A stretch of DNA of 64,000 nt, from the NCBI GenBank assembly GCA_902634515.1, contig CACPKH010000002.1, positions 1 to 64,000 on the forward strand. The letters are read 5' to 3'. Below are positions 44,345 to 54,975 of this stretch, piece after piece (positions within the stretch are counted from its first letter, which is position 1; each line of letters opens with the position of its first letter). Below the pieces are notes generated by a model. That model had not been told where the DNA came from, searched no databases, and saw nothing but the letters and a program-made list of their open reading frames with translations. The position numbers and the translations under genes were made by a program. Origin of the DNA: an uncultured Prochlorococcus sp. Lineage in GTDB: Bacteria > Cyanobacteriota > Cyanobacteriia > PCC-6307 > Cyanobiaceae.

Positions 44345-44388
44345 GACTAGTCTCTAATATCGTAAGTATCCCTTGAAATTTCGGCCCC

Positions 44389-45573
44389 ATGTCGCAACTG
44401 GAAACGCGAACGGAGCCAATGGTGGTCAATTTTGGTCCCCATCATCCCTCTATGCATGGTGTACTGCGCTTAGTAGTCACCTTAGATGGTGAAGATGTGA
44501 TCGATTGTGAACCTGTGATTGGTTACCTTCATCGTGGGATGGAGAAAATTGCTGAAAATCGAACAAATGTAATGTTTGTTCCTTATGTCAGTCGTATGGA
44601 TTATGCGGCTGGAATGTTTTATGAAGCAATTGTAGTGAATGCACCGGAGCGATTAGCAAATATTTCCGTGCCAAAACGAGCTAGTTATATTCGAGTATTG
44701 ATGTTAGAGCTCAATCGCATTGCTAATCATTTGCTTTGGCTAGGACCTTTTTTGGCAGATGTAGGGGCACAAACACCATTCTTTTATATATTTCGTGAAC
44801 GTGAAATGATTTATGACCTCTGGGAGGCTGCAACCGGTCAGAGGTTGATAAATAATAATTATTTTCGTATAGGTGGTGTGGCTTGTGACCTACCTTGGGG
44901 ATGGTTGGAAAAATGTAAGGATTTTTGTAAGTGGTTTGGTCCAAAGATTGATGAATATGAAAAGTTAATCACTAATAATCCAATTTTCCGCAGGAGAATA
45001 GAGGGCTTGGGCTCAATTACTAAAGAGAAAGCTATTAATTGGAGTCTTTCAGGGCCAATGCTTCGGGCTTCTGGTGTCCCTTGGGATTTAAGAAAGGTTG
45101 ATCACTATGAGTGCTATGACGATTTTAATTGGGATATTGCCTGGGAAAAAGAAGGTGATTGCTATGCACGCTATCGCGTGAGAATTGAGGAGATGAGGCA
45201 ATCATTAAAGATTTTGGAACAAGCTTGTGAAATGATCCCTGGTGGACCAACAGAGAATCTTGAAGCATCTAAGATTGCTCAAGGGAAGAGCAGCAATCTC
45301 TCAGGTTTTGATTATCAGTATGTAGCTAAGAAAGTTGCACCAACTTTTAAAATTCCAAATGGTGAATTGTATACACGCTTAGAATCTGGGAAAGGTGAGA
45401 TTGGTGTATTCATTCAAGGTAATAATGAAGTAACTCCATGGCGATTTAAGATTCGTGCTGCAGATTTGAACAATTTACAAATTCTTCCTCATATTTTGAA
45501 GGGTGCTAAGGTCGCTGACATCATGGCAATTCTTGGATCAATAGACGTAATCATGGGATCAGTTGACCGATAA
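44389..45573 (+). CDS. ndhH: NAD(P)H-quinone oxidoreductase subunit H
   Basis: [45 protein letters not shown]. Confidence 0.97.
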   Translation: MSQLETRTEPMVVNFGPHHPSMHGVLRLVVTLDGEDVIDCEPVIGYLHRGMEKIAENRTNVMFVPYVSRMDYAAGMFYEAIVVNAPERLANISVPKRASYIRVLMLELNRIANHLLWLGPFLADVGAQTPFFYIFREREMIYDLWEAATGQRLINNNYFRIGGVACDLPWGWLEKCKDFCKWFGPKIDEYEKLITNNPIFRRRIEGLGSITKEKAINWSLSGPMLRASGVPWDLRKVDHYECYDDFNWDIAWEKEGDCYARYRVRIEEMRQSLKILEQACEMIPGGPTENLEASKIAQGKSSNLSGFDYQYVAKKVAPTFKIPNGELYTRLESGKGEIGVFIQGNNEVTPWRFKIRAADLNNLQILPHILKGAKVADIMAILGSIDVIMGSVDR

Positions 45574-45581
45574 TTAGATAG

Positions 45582-46055
45582 ATGGCTATAAACCCTGAGG
45601 CATGGCTTTATTTAAAACGTACTGTTCGCTTCGGTGATACGGATGCAGCAGGGGTAATGCACTTTCTGCAGCTTTTAAGATGGTGTCATGAAGCCTGGGA
45701 GGAGAGCCTTGAAAAATATGGTTTAACAGCGATAGATATTTTCCCTAATTTCAATATTGAGAATACTCAGAGTCGACTGCTAGTTGGTTTACCTATAGTT
45801 CATTGTGAAGCTGATTTCTGGTACCCACTTTATACAGGAGATAGTTTGGAGATTGAATTGACTCCTGAAAAACTTGATAGAGCAAGGTTCCAAATTAAGT
45901 ATAAATTTAATCGAGATAATGATTATGTTGCTCAAGGCCTAATTAAACATCAGGCAATTGATCTACACACTAGAAGTAGTTGTAATTTGCCAGAAGGAAT
46001 TGAATTTTGGATAGAAGCTTCTACTCTCAGAAACAATGTCACTAGTTGTGAATGA
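45582..46055 (+). CDS. hotdog-fold thioesterase, probable 1,4-dihydroxy-2-naphthoyl-CoA hydrolase
   Basis: VRFGDTDAAGVMHFLQLLRWCHEAWEESL; adjacent to men genes. Confidence 0.8.
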   Translation: MAINPEAWLYLKRTVRFGDTDAAGVMHFLQLLRWCHEAWEESLEKYGLTAIDIFPNFNIENTQSRLLVGLPIVHCEADFWYPLYTGDSLEIELTPEKLDRARFQIKYKFNRDNDYVAQGLIKHQAIDLHTRSSCNLPEGIEFWIEASTLRNNVTSCE

Positions 46056-46077
46056 TGACTTATGTTTTTAGGTTCTT

Positions 46078-47295
46078 CTAGATCTTGTGTTTTTGCTTTA
46101 ACCACAATTTCCATTTGTTAGATTCCCATTTTCCTGCAGCATTTCTTTTAAGTTCAGGACAGCTATACCAAGAGCAAGGTCGTTCATATGGAGGCCAAGC
46201 TTTAACAAGTTTTGTAAGTTCCAGAATTAATTTTGATTCTTCATAATCTTTTTGCTCATTGCCTATACGTATTAAAGCTACAAGTTTTTGTCCCCATTCT
46301 TTGTTATCAATCGGGACTAGAAAACATTCTTCTATAGGGACTTTGGCTTTTAGAGCGACATCCAATAACTTTATTTGCAGAATTTCTGGGTATACCGTTT
46401 CTCCTCCGGAGTTAATGGCAGTATCGACTCTTCCTAGTATCCTCAACTTTTTATTGACTATCTCTGCAGCATCTCCAGACTCCCACCAGCCCCTATCATT
46501 TGTAATCTTTTTAAGCTTTCCATTTATGACCTCATATTGAGCTAATCTTGGTGTCTTGACTTCTAATCGATTATTTTTTCCAATCTTCAACTCTACATCT
46601 TCTAGTAGGTTGCTATATTTTTCATTACCTATAAGAAAGTCGTTGGGACTTTGTACAGCAATCATTGCGGTGGTTTCCGTCGCTCCATAGCATGGAGCCA
46701 ATCGTATATTTAGATTTCTTGCAGTTGAGGCTAAATCTTCTGGCAACAAAGATCCTCCTAACCAAATGATTGAAAATGATTGTAGCCATCTAATGCCTGC
46801 AGGCTCTTTGAGTAATTTGTTTACTTGGACAGGAACTAATGATGTAATTTTGGGATTAGCTTGCATACGGCCAAATCTTTTTTCTAGTGAATTAGGACTA
46901 CGCATTAATGATGGTTTGATTGATATATATTTTGTGTGCCAGTAACGACTTCTCCACCAAGCCATGAGCCCACTTATATGACTTAGTGGTAATGAATTAA
47001 AGATTTGACAGCTAGCTATATTTAAACCCTGTTTTTTTATCCAATTAGCTGATGCAATTGCCGATTGATCTAGATAGCTACAAGGGATCAGGCATTGATG
47101 AGGTCTTCCAGTGCTACCACCGCTCCGAATAATTACTCCTGGTCCTAAAGGTAATCTCGTTTCAGAAATAAAGATCTTTTCGCTTTTTGGGGAAATTAGT
47201 TGCATCCATACCTTTTCTTTTACTCCATTCTCAATTTTTCTTAGAGTGTTTTCAGGACTTTCAGGATCACAAAAGATTGATCTCAGCTCTTTCAT
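46078..47295 (-). CDS. menE: O-succinylbenzoate-CoA ligase
   Basis: AMP-binding family: IIRSGGSTGRPHQ, CYGATETTAMIA, SGDAAEIVNKKLRILGRVDTAINSGGETVYP; beside menC/menA. Confidence 0.88.
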   Translation of the reverse strand: MKELRSIFCDPESPENTLRKIENGVKEKVWMQLISPKSEKIFISETRLPLGPGVIIRSGGSTGRPHQCLIPCSYLDQSAIASANWIKKQGLNIASCQIFNSLPLSHISGLMAWWRSRYWHTKYISIKPSLMRSPNSLEKRFGRMQANPKITSLVPVQVNKLLKEPAGIRWLQSFSIIWLGGSLLPEDLASTARNLNIRLAPCYGATETTAMIAVQSPNDFLIGNEKYSNLLEDVELKIGKNNRLEVKTPRLAQYEVINGKLKKITNDRGWWESGDAAEIVNKKLRILGRVDTAINSGGETVYPEILQIKLLDVALKAKVPIEECFLVPIDNKEWGQKLVALIRIGNEQKDYEESKLILELTKLVKAWPPYERPCSWYSCPELKRNAAGKWESNKWKLWLKQKHKI

Positions 47296-48284
47296 GCTGC
47301 CTCCCAGACTGACTCAGGGTTTTTACTAAAAAGTTGGCTTTTGGGACACCATCCAATCCCTAGTCCAGGGACTGTAGGGGTTGGGCCTTCTTGTTGTAAG
47401 GTTGCCAAATACTCAACCCAGCGCCTTCCGATTCCAGTTTCAAAAGATGTACTAATTACGCGAAAACCAATTTTCCTTTTTAGCTCTTCAAGCAATATTC
47501 TTGGATCACCTTCTAATGATGGCTTACGGATTTGCCAGCTTTTCCATGATTTTCGTAGTGATGGATTATCTAAAAGTGATTCATCTAGCGCTATCGGTAT
47601 ATGATTAGCTAATGCTTTCAATCCTTTAATATCATTTGAAGGTAGTGGTTGTTCAATCCATTCCAATCTTTTTTCGCCAATCAGATAATCAGCCCAATCT
47701 TTGGCTTGGTTGCGATCCCACCCTGCATTAGGATCTATCCTTAAATGAGCATTTGCAGGTAGTCGAGAGAGTATTGCATCAAGTATTTTTTTTTCGATTT
47801 CATTAGGCAAAATGCCTACTTTCCATTTGAAAGTAAGCTCTTCTGATTCATTGGAGTGATTTTTTAGAGTTGAGTCAAGTTTAGAGATAAGAGACTGATC
47901 TGTTGGTAACAAGAAAGCAGTCTGTGAAATTTTTGACCAGTTTTTACTTGATCCAAAATCAATTAAAGAATCAATTTCGGCTAATGCTGCCCCAAATCCA
48001 AACCCTATTGACGGAGGAAAATATTTTAGTTTTTTTTCTAGCGTTTCACGTGAAAAATTATTGCCAAGATTTTTGATTATTTCATCACAAATTTTGAGCT
48101 TTTCTTGATGTATTGGTGCAATTTCGCCCCACCCTGATTTCCCAGAATCACTTTGAAGATGAAGCAACCATCCTTCTTTTTTTGTCAAAACACCTTGCGA
48201 TGTCTTTAGAGATCTTAATAGTTCGAAGGAAAATGATTTTATTTGTAGTGATAGGTTCATAAATCTATTTAGGGGATGAACCAT
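47292..48284 (-). CDS. menC: o-succinylbenzoate synthase
   Basis: Enolase-superfamily: KWKVG, LRIDPNAGWD, WIEQPLP, ALDESL, FETGIGR. Confidence 0.88.
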   Translation of the reverse strand: MVHPLNRFMNLSLQIKSFSFELLRSLKTSQGVLTKKEGWLLHLQSDSGKSGWGEIAPIHQEKLKICDEIIKNLGNNFSRETLEKKLKYFPPSIGFGFGAALAEIDSLIDFGSSKNWSKISQTAFLLPTDQSLISKLDSTLKNHSNESEELTFKWKVGILPNEIEKKILDAILSRLPANAHLRIDPNAGWDRNQAKDWADYLIGEKRLEWIEQPLPSNDIKGLKALANHIPIALDESLLDNPSLRKSWKSWQIRKPSLEGDPRILLEELKRKIGFRVISTSFETGIGRRWVEYLATLQQEGPTPTVPGLGIGWCPKSQLFSKNPESVWEAA

Positions 48285-49231
48285 GTTTTGAAGATAGGTT
48301 CTATAGCTAGGCCTAGACTTAATCCAATTCCATTTAATGTTTGAAATCGCAAGGCTAAAAATTTGCTCTCACTAATTAATTTTGGATTATTGTGGTGTTT
48401 TTTAAGCAATCTGATTAACTGTATTGCTGAAGGAATTGCAATCAATCCCAAAAGGGCTGTGAGAGGCCAGTTGCCATGAATAATTGGTAGGAACTCAAGG
48501 CCTAACGTTGCTCCAATAAACCATGGAACAAGGGAGGCAGCACGCTTTGTTCCTATTTTTACTAGCAGTGTTTTTTTGTCATTAGCAGCATCTTCTATAA
48601 CTTGATGAAAATGAGAGCAAAAGAGGACCAATGTGGTAGCAATAGCTGGCCCTGAACCTAGAGTTAATGCTATCCCCCAAGGTATGCTCTCAGTATTATT
48701 AACAGGAGATAGAACTAATAAAGCTGCGGCTGTAGCAAGAGGACCAAAAGCAAAAAAACATAAAGGTTCTCCTAATCCTTGGTAGCCCAATCTAAAAGGA
48801 GGTCCTTGATATAGGTAACCAAGACAGCAGCTACTTATTACCAAGAAAAAAACTGCGGCATTACTTCTTAAAGCGAGGATGAGCATTAATACAAGACCAA
48901 TCCCAAGCATCAAATAAGCCAAATTTCTAATTAATCTTTTGTTTCCCGTTAAAAAGACAACAGAATGCAGCTTGAATGCATCTACTCCAGCTTCAGCATC
49001 AAAAAGGTCATTTGTTAGATTTTCCCAAATCAAAAGAAAAACTGAGCCAGCCAGGAAACCTATTAGCTGTCCAATTCGAACAGTTTCCCCTGCACCAACC
49101 TTCCAACCTGCTGCCAAAACTATTGGCATCACAGCAACAGAGTATAAAGGCCATTTAATTGCTTTTTTCCACAGCCTGCTTTTAGTTGCTTTTGCTGAAT
49201 TAATTGATGCAACAGCATTGTTGTCTTGCAT
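48269..49231 (-). CDS. menA: UbiA-family prenyltransferase (phylloquinone pathway)
   Basis: NLTNDLFDAEAGVD (NDxxDxxxD-like), multi-TM, men cluster context. Confidence 0.88.
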   Translation of the reverse strand: MQDNNAVASINSAKATKSRLWKKAIKWPLYSVAVMPIVLAAGWKVGAGETVRIGQLIGFLAGSVFLLIWENLTNDLFDAEAGVDAFKLHSVVFLTGNKRLIRNLAYLMLGIGLVLMLILALRSNAAVFFLVISSCCLGYLYQGPPFRLGYQGLGEPLCFFAFGPLATAAALLVLSPVNNTESIPWGIALTLGSGPAIATTLVLFCSHFHQVIEDAANDKKTLLVKIGTKRAASLVPWFIGATLGLEFLPIIHGNWPLTALLGLIAIPSAIQLIRLLKKHHNNPKLISESKFLALRFQTLNGIGLSLGLAIEPIFKTWFIP

Positions 49232-49311
49232 AAGATTTTGTTTGCCTCCCTTTAACCTGAGTTACGGTTTATACATTTGATCAGTCTCGTTGATTATTGC
49301 CTCATTTTGCT

Positions 49312-50706
49312 ATGAAGTTTGAGTCAACTTTCAGTGAAATTTTGCAAGCTTCTAGATGGAGCTGGGATTCTAGGCGAGTTGATGAATGTATTTTAAGCTT
49401 TGCACTACCCATAAAAAGTGTAGATCCTCTCTCTCAGATCCCTTCAATTTCTAGCCAGCAGCAATTTAGTTTTCTTTGGGACCTTTCACCACATCTTTGT
49501 ATTGCTGCTGCCGGAAAATGTCAAAGTTTTGAATTAGTGGGTCAAAGAAGGTTTGAATTAGCTCAAAGGTTCTCAGATGAAACATTGAACCGATTGATAG
49601 ATGGGAGCCCAAATGCTGCTTTACAAGCTAAACCAAGAATTTTGTATGCCTTTACATTTTTTGAGCAGACTTCTGAACTTAGTAGAGATGAACCTTCAGT
49701 ACAAGCTGTTCTTCCTTCATGGCAATTAACTTCTAAAGATGGTTGTTCATGGCTTCGTTTAAATGCAGTTGTAGCTCAAGAAGCTGATGTAAGAGATTTC
49801 GCTGAGAAATTATGGTTAATGCGAGAAGAGATTACTCAATTGTCAAATCAAAAGACTTCTTATCAAACAAACGTTGGTTTATTAATCTCAGAGGCCAAAG
49901 ATTGGGAAAAGAACTATAAGTTGGCCCTTGAAAAGGGTATTGAATTGGTTGAATCAAATCAATTAAAAAAACTTGTCCTTGCTGTTAAGCAATCATTTGT
50001 TCTGGAGGAACCTTTAGACCCTTTGACAGTACTTAAAAGTCTTCGTAGTTATCAAAAAGATAGTTGTCGTTTTTTGTGGCAACGCTCTAAAAATGAATCA
50101 TTTTTTGGAGCATCTCCAGAACGTCTATTAAGTTTGAGACGAGATAGGATGATTACTGATGCTCTTGCAGGTACTGCAATGCAGGGACCACAAGAAAATG
50201 ATTTATTGACGTCTGAAAAAGATTTAAGAGAGCATGATTTAGTTGTAAGTTCAATCAATGATGAGTTACTTAATTTAGGTTTGTTACCTCATAGTTCTAA
50301 TGAGCCTTGCTTAGCTAAACATGGACATCTAGTTCATTTGCATACTCCAATTACTTTTACCTTGAGAGGTCAGTTGCCACTTCAAATTGTAGATGCTTTG
50401 CATCCAACGCCAGCAGTTGCAGGTTTGCCTCGCGTAAAGGCTATGAATTGGCTTCGAACTCTTGAACCATTTGACAGAGGTTTTTATGCTGCTCCTATTG
50501 GCTGGATAGATACAGCTCAAAATGCTGAATTTAGAGTAGCAATTAGATGTGGATATGCTCGTGGGAAGAAAATAGATTTATTTGCTGGAGCTGGACTCGT
50601 GAAAGGGTCTGTTATAGAAAGTGAATTGGATGAGGTGAGGTTAAAATTTGCTGTCTTATTCGATCAAATTTCTTCAAGTATTAAATACCTAAGAAAAATT
50701 GTCTAA
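49312..50706 (+). CDS. menF: isochorismate synthase
   Basis: [59 protein letters not shown] at 49312 preferred over TTG 49297. Confidence 0.9.
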   Translation: MKFESTFSEILQASRWSWDSRRVDECILSFALPIKSVDPLSQIPSISSQQQFSFLWDLSPHLCIAAAGKCQSFELVGQRRFELAQRFSDETLNRLIDGSPNAALQAKPRILYAFTFFEQTSELSRDEPSVQAVLPSWQLTSKDGCSWLRLNAVVAQEADVRDFAEKLWLMREEITQLSNQKTSYQTNVGLLISEAKDWEKNYKLALEKGIELVESNQLKKLVLAVKQSFVLEEPLDPLTVLKSLRSYQKDSCRFLWQRSKNESFFGASPERLLSLRRDRMITDALAGTAMQGPQENDLLTSEKDLREHDLVVSSINDELLNLGLLPHSSNEPCLAKHGHLVHLHTPITFTLRGQLPLQIVDALHPTPAVAGLPRVKAMNWLRTLEPFDRGFYAAPIGWIDTAQNAEFRVAIRCGYARGKKIDLFAGAGLVKGSVIESELDEVRLKFAVLFDQISSSIKYLRKIV

Positions 50707-51615
50707 TAGTTTTTTAATAACTAAATCTGCAAGAGGGATTTTCATTAGTTTCTCTACTTCACGAATTCCTGTAGGACTAGTGACATTAATCTCACTTAAC
50801 ATTCCTCCAATTACATCAATTCCAACAAAGAATAAGCCTTCGCTTCTAAGAGAAGGAGCAAGTTTTTCGCAGATTTCTAATTCACGATTAGATAATTCGG
50901 TCGCTTGAGCTTCTCCACCTAACGCTAGATTACTTCTGAAGTCACCTTTTTTAGGTTTTCTGTTGATAGCGCCTAAAGGGTCACCATTCACTAGTAAAAT
51001 CCTTTTATCCCCTTCACTCACTTTGGCAAGAAACTTTTGCATCATTACAGGCAAAGTTTCTTGTAAAGTGACTAACTCTAATATTGCTTGAATTCCAGGA
51101 GCATTATTTGCTACTCGAATAACACCTTGCCCACCTTTTCCACCAAGAGGTTTGAGAACAACCTCTCCGTGATCTTCAGCGAATTTTTTTAATTCATCCA
51201 CTCTGCTTGCAACGAGTGTGGGAGCCATTAATTGGCTAAATCTTAGTGCTCCTAATTTTTCATTCCATGCTCTAAGAGATGAAGGCTTATTAAGAACCAG
51301 AACACCTTCACGTTCTGCTACTTCAAGCAAGTGAGTTGCATATAAAAAAGCCTCATCTACAGGTGGATCTTTACGCATCCATATGCAATGAAATTTGTTG
51401 AGAGAAATATTTTGAGGGGATTCAATTTTTACCCAAGGTTGTGGGATTACTTTGCTAGCAATTACCCCTGCATTTCCACCATTTGCTTGAAGGTCTGCTG
51501 GAGTGCATATCCATACTTCTATAGAAGCTCTATATGCTGCTTCCATTAATGCTGCTGATGAATCTTTGGCTGGATTGATGAATTTAATTGGATCAATCAC
51601 AAAAAGTTGCTTCAT
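50689..51615 (-). CDS. gshB: glutathione synthetase
   Basis: [48 protein letters not shown]. Confidence 0.95.
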   Translation of the reverse strand: MKQLFVIDPIKFINPAKDSSAALMEAAYRASIEVWICTPADLQANGGNAGVIASKVIPQPWVKIESPQNISLNKFHCIWMRKDPPVDEAFLYATHLLEVAEREGVLVLNKPSSLRAWNEKLGALRFSQLMAPTLVASRVDELKKFAEDHGEVVLKPLGGKGGQGVIRVANNAPGIQAILELVTLQETLPVMMQKFLAKVSEGDKRILLVNGDPLGAINRKPKKGDFRSNLALGGEAQATELSNRELEICEKLAPSLRSEGLFFVGIDVIGGMLSEINVTSPTGIREVEKLMKIPLADLVIKKLLDNFS

Positions 51616-51627
51616 TTTTTAGTCCTA

Positions 51628-51882
51628 TTAGGAAAGCAATTTATCAAGTTGCTTGGTTTCTTCAAGTTCATAAAGTTCATCACAACCACCAATGCCCTGA
51701 TTATTAATAAAAATCTGAGGGACTGTTTTGCGACCATTGGCTTTTTCAATCATTGCCTGGTGAGCTTGATTGTCTCCATCTATAGGATATTCCATATATT
51801 TAATCCCTTTTTTATTTAGCAGAGCTTTTGCCCTAATACAGAATGGACAATATGCCCATGTATAGATTTCAACTTTTTTCAT
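51628..51882 (-). CDS. grxC: glutaredoxin
   Basis: VEIYTWAYCPFCIRAKALL; KTVPQIFINNQGIGGCDELYELE. Confidence 0.95.
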   Translation of the reverse strand: MKKVEIYTWAYCPFCIRAKALLNKKGIKYMEYPIDGDNQAHQAMIEKANGRKTVPQIFINNQGIGGCDELYELEETKQLDKLLS

Positions 51883-51954
51883 ACAATCAGTAATTATTTT
51901 AAAATCATCTTATGTGTGTTCCTTCCACTGATAACTTCATAAGGGTGAATTTCT

Positions 51955-53092
51955 TTGATTAAATTGTTAGACCTAGCAGATTTTAAAAGAGATCTTTCTT
52001 TCCTCATTGACCGCCTGAGCAATGCTCAGGACTGTCTTTGACGTTCCGGCACTAGAAGCTCGTCAACAAGATCTTGAACAAATAGCATCTCAACCAGATT
52101 TTTGGAGTGATCAGTTGAATGCAAAGAAATTGATGAGGCAACTTGATGAAGTTAAGGACCAACTGAAAAAATTGAATAATTGGCAGGGAGCACTAAAAGA
52201 TGCCAAGGCTTCTTTGGAACTTTTTGATCTTGAGCCAGATGAAGGAATGCTTTTGGAAGCTAAGGAAGGATTAGATAAGTTGAAAGCTGATTTAGACCTG
52301 TGGGAATTGGAACGCTTATTAAGTGGACCTTATGACAAAGAAGGGGCTGTTTTATCTATAAATGCTGGTGCAGGAGGAACGGATGCACAAGATTGGGCTC
52401 AGATGGTTTTAAGAATGTATACCCGTTGGGCTGAGGAACATGGCATGAAAGTTACTATTAATGAGATCTCAGAAGGGGAAGAAGCTGGGATTAAAAGTGC
52501 AACTATTGAGGTTGAAGGTAGGTATGCGTATGGTTATTTGCAAAATGAAAAAGGGACTCACCGATTAGTGAGGATTTCTCCTTTTAATGCGAATGGAAAG
52601 AGGCAAACAAGCTTTGCAGGAGTAGAGGTTATGCCGAAACTTGAGCAAGATGTTGAGTTAGATATCCCAGAAAAAGATTTAGAGATAACTACAAGTCGTT
52701 CTGGTGGTGCTGGTGGTCAGAATGTGAATAAAGTTGAAACAGCTGTACGAATTCTTCATATGCCAACTGGTTTGGCTGTTAGATGTACTCAAGAACGATC
52801 TCAATTGCAAAATAAAGAGAAGGCTATGGCTTTATTAAAAGCTAAATTAATGATTATTGCTCAGGAACAAAGAGCCGCTCAAATTGCTGATATTCGAGGA
52901 GATATTGTTGAAGCAGCATGGGGCAATCAAATTCGAAATTATGTTTTCCATCCATATCAGATGGTTAAGGATTTACGTACTTCAAAAGAATCAACTGATA
53001 TTGATGGAGTGATGAATGGAGATTTGGATCCCTTCATTCAATCTCTTTTGCTCCAAGGCCTAGACAATCAAGAGAATCAAATAGATAATTAA
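51955..53092 (+). CDS. prfB: peptide chain release factor 2, expressed through a +1 programmed frameshift at CTT TGA C (52036-52042)
   Basis: 0-frame codons from TTG 51955: (M)[27 protein letters not shown] then TGA at 52039; +1 frame continues [14 protein letters not shown]...[19 protein letters not shown]. Slippery site identical to the E. coli RF2 core. Confidence 0.93.
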
Positions 53093-53095
53093 TTG

Positions 53096-53287
53096 ATGAC
53101 AAGCAATTCAACTGAGAGAATAACTTCAAAAGAAAATACCTCATCGCCTAGTTTTGTGAAATTAGCGATGAAAAATATGGTTAAGAAAGGCAGTCAAAGC
53201 CTTTTTCATTTTGGTCTTACTGCTATTGGGTTTATAGTTTTTATAGTTTTTCTTGCTGTATTAGGAAGGCCTAATTTGCCTTTATGA
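53096..53287 (+). CDS. small one-TM protein, DUF3188-like
   Basis: 63-aa ORF (MTSNSTERITSKENTSS...) with C-terminal TM FGLTAIGFIVFIVFLAVLG; stop overlaps ybeY start (ATGA). Confidence 0.6.
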   Translation: MTSNSTERITSKENTSSPSFVKLAMKNMVKKGSQSLFHFGLTAIGFIVFIVFLAVLGRPNLPL

Positions 53288-53868
53288 GAATTAATATGGA
53301 TTTAAGACCTGCAAAAGAATCTGAATTAGATATTGATCTTGCCTTTCATGGGTTTTCAGATGCAAATCTTTTAGATCTACTAACTTTTGATGCAAGAAAT
53401 CTTTTACTTCATGATGAAGTCTGGTCTAAAACTTTTATAAAATGGCTTGCTCTTATTAGAAGTAGTGAGAAAGTTATTTGCCCCGAAATAGTAAAAGAAA
53501 GAATTAAATTTAGTTTTGGGTTACAATTTACTGATGATTACACTATTTCCTTAATTAATAAGAAGTGGAGGCATAAAGAATCTCCAACTGATGTTTTATC
53601 ATTTCCTGCTATTGATGAAAGTATTTGCTATGCGTCTAATGAATATGTTGAATTAGGAGACATTATTGTTTCAGTACCTACTGCATTTGAACAAGCTAAG
53701 GAACATAACCATTCTTTAGACAGAGAATTAAAATGGCTTGTTTGCCATGGGTTTTTACATTTATTGGGATGGAATCATTCGAATACTAAAACTCTTAAGA
53801 AGATGCTTGATTTTCAAGATAAACTTATTTTATTTGAAAGCGACTTAAGGGTCATTTCGTGTAGTTGA
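53284..53868 (+). CDS. ybeY: endoribonuclease YbeY (rRNA maturation factor)
   Basis: KWRHKESPTDVLSFP; LGDIIVSV; HGFLHLLGWNH zinc motif. Confidence 0.94.
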   Translation: MRINMDLRPAKESELDIDLAFHGFSDANLLDLLTFDARNLLLHDEVWSKTFIKWLALIRSSEKVICPEIVKERIKFSFGLQFTDDYTISLINKKWRHKESPTDVLSFPAIDESICYASNEYVELGDIIVSVPTAFEQAKEHNHSLDRELKWLVCHGFLHLLGWNHSNTKTLKKMLDFQDKLILFESDLRVISCS

Positions 53869-53878
53869 CCATAAAAGC

Positions 53879-54334
53879 ATGATTCAAGAAGATCCAAACT
53901 CGTTACCTGATATCGATATTATTCCAAAGCAAGAACGACTCTTTCTTCGGAAGGATTCTTGGCTAACAGCTAAAGATTTAGCTTCTAGCTTTAAATATGC
54001 AATTCAAGGCCTTATATACAATCTTTTGACACAACGTAATTTTCGAATCCATATATTTATTGGAATATGCGTTATTGCTCTTTCGATATGGTTGAATTTA
54101 TCTTTCGATGATGTAGCAATACTTATTTTAACGATTGGTGCTGTTTTAGTTTTGGAGTTGATAAATACATCTATTGAGGCTGTTGTTGATCTTGCTATTG
54201 GTAAGCGCTTTAATACTTTAGCTCGAGTTGCTAAGGATTCATCTGCTGCAGCTGTTCTAGTCGCTTCATTTTCATCAGTATTAATTGCTTGCTGTTTAAT
54301 TTTGCCTCCATTATTAACTCGTTTAGGCCTCTGA
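53879..54334 (+). CDS. dgkA: diacylglycerol kinase (DgkA/undecaprenol kinase type)
   Basis: FKYAIQGLIYNLLTQRNFRIHIF; VLVLELINTSIEAVVDLAIG; AKDSSAAAVLVAS. Confidence 0.92.
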   Translation: MIQEDPNSLPDIDIIPKQERLFLRKDSWLTAKDLASSFKYAIQGLIYNLLTQRNFRIHIFIGICVIALSIWLNLSFDDVAILILTIGAVLVLELINTSIEAVVDLAIGKRFNTLARVAKDSSAAAVLVASFSSVLIACCLILPPLLTRLGL

Positions 54335-54343
54335 GATTATTCA

Positions 54344-54931
54344 ATGCTCCTAGTTATTGACAATTACGACAGCTTTACTTTTAATCTTGTTCAATATTTG
54401 GGCGAGTTAGCATCTGAGCATTTGGTTGTGAAAAAGATTTGTGTAGAAAGGAATGATGCTTTATCTATCTCCCAAATTAAAAACTTGAATCCAGATGCAA
54501 TTGTTCTTTCTCCAGGTCCAGGTGACCCTAATCAATCTGGTGTTTGCTTGGAAGTTTTAAAGGAGCTTTCACCTTCAATACCCACTCTTGGAGTTTGCTT
54601 AGGCCATCAAGCCATTGCGCAAGTTTTTGGAGGGAAGATTGTAAGAGCAAGTCAGCTAATGCATGGTAAGACCTCTAATGTTTTTCATACTGGTAAAGAT
54701 CTTTTTCTTGGATTACCTGAGCCATTAGTTGCTACTAGATATCACAGTCTTATTGCAGAAAGAAATACTTTGCCAGAGTGTTTGCAAGTTACTGCCTGGC
54801 TGGAAGATGGGACAATTATGGGATTAAAGCATAGAGATTATCCCCATATCCAGGGAGTTCAATTTCATCCTGAGAGTGTTCTCACCGAAGCTGGTCATCA
54901 TTTGCTGAGTAATTTCCTATCTTTGGCATAA
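54344..54931 (+). CDS. trpG: glutamine amidotransferase (anthranilate/aminodeoxychorismate synthase component II)
   Basis: LLVIDNYDSFTFNLVQYLGEL; LSPGPGDPNQSG; GVCLGHQAIAQVFGG; GVQFHPESVLTE. TrpG versus PabA role not distinguishable here. Confidence 0.9.
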   Translation: MLLVIDNYDSFTFNLVQYLGELASEHLVVKKICVERNDALSISQIKNLNPDAIVLSPGPGDPNQSGVCLEVLKELSPSIPTLGVCLGHQAIAQVFGGKIVRASQLMHGKTSNVFHTGKDLFLGLPEPLVATRYHSLIAERNTLPECLQVTAWLEDGTIMGLKHRDYPHIQGVQFHPESVLTEAGHHLLSNFLSLA

Positions 54932-54975
54932 TCAAAAGAAATATTTTGCCAAACTTACTGTCTAAGGAATTTTTC

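Noticed and set aside
52022-52024. ATG 52022 as the prfB start
   Set aside because: It is in the +1 frame just before the CTTTGAC frameshift site; the upstream 0-frame peptide has RF2-like character.
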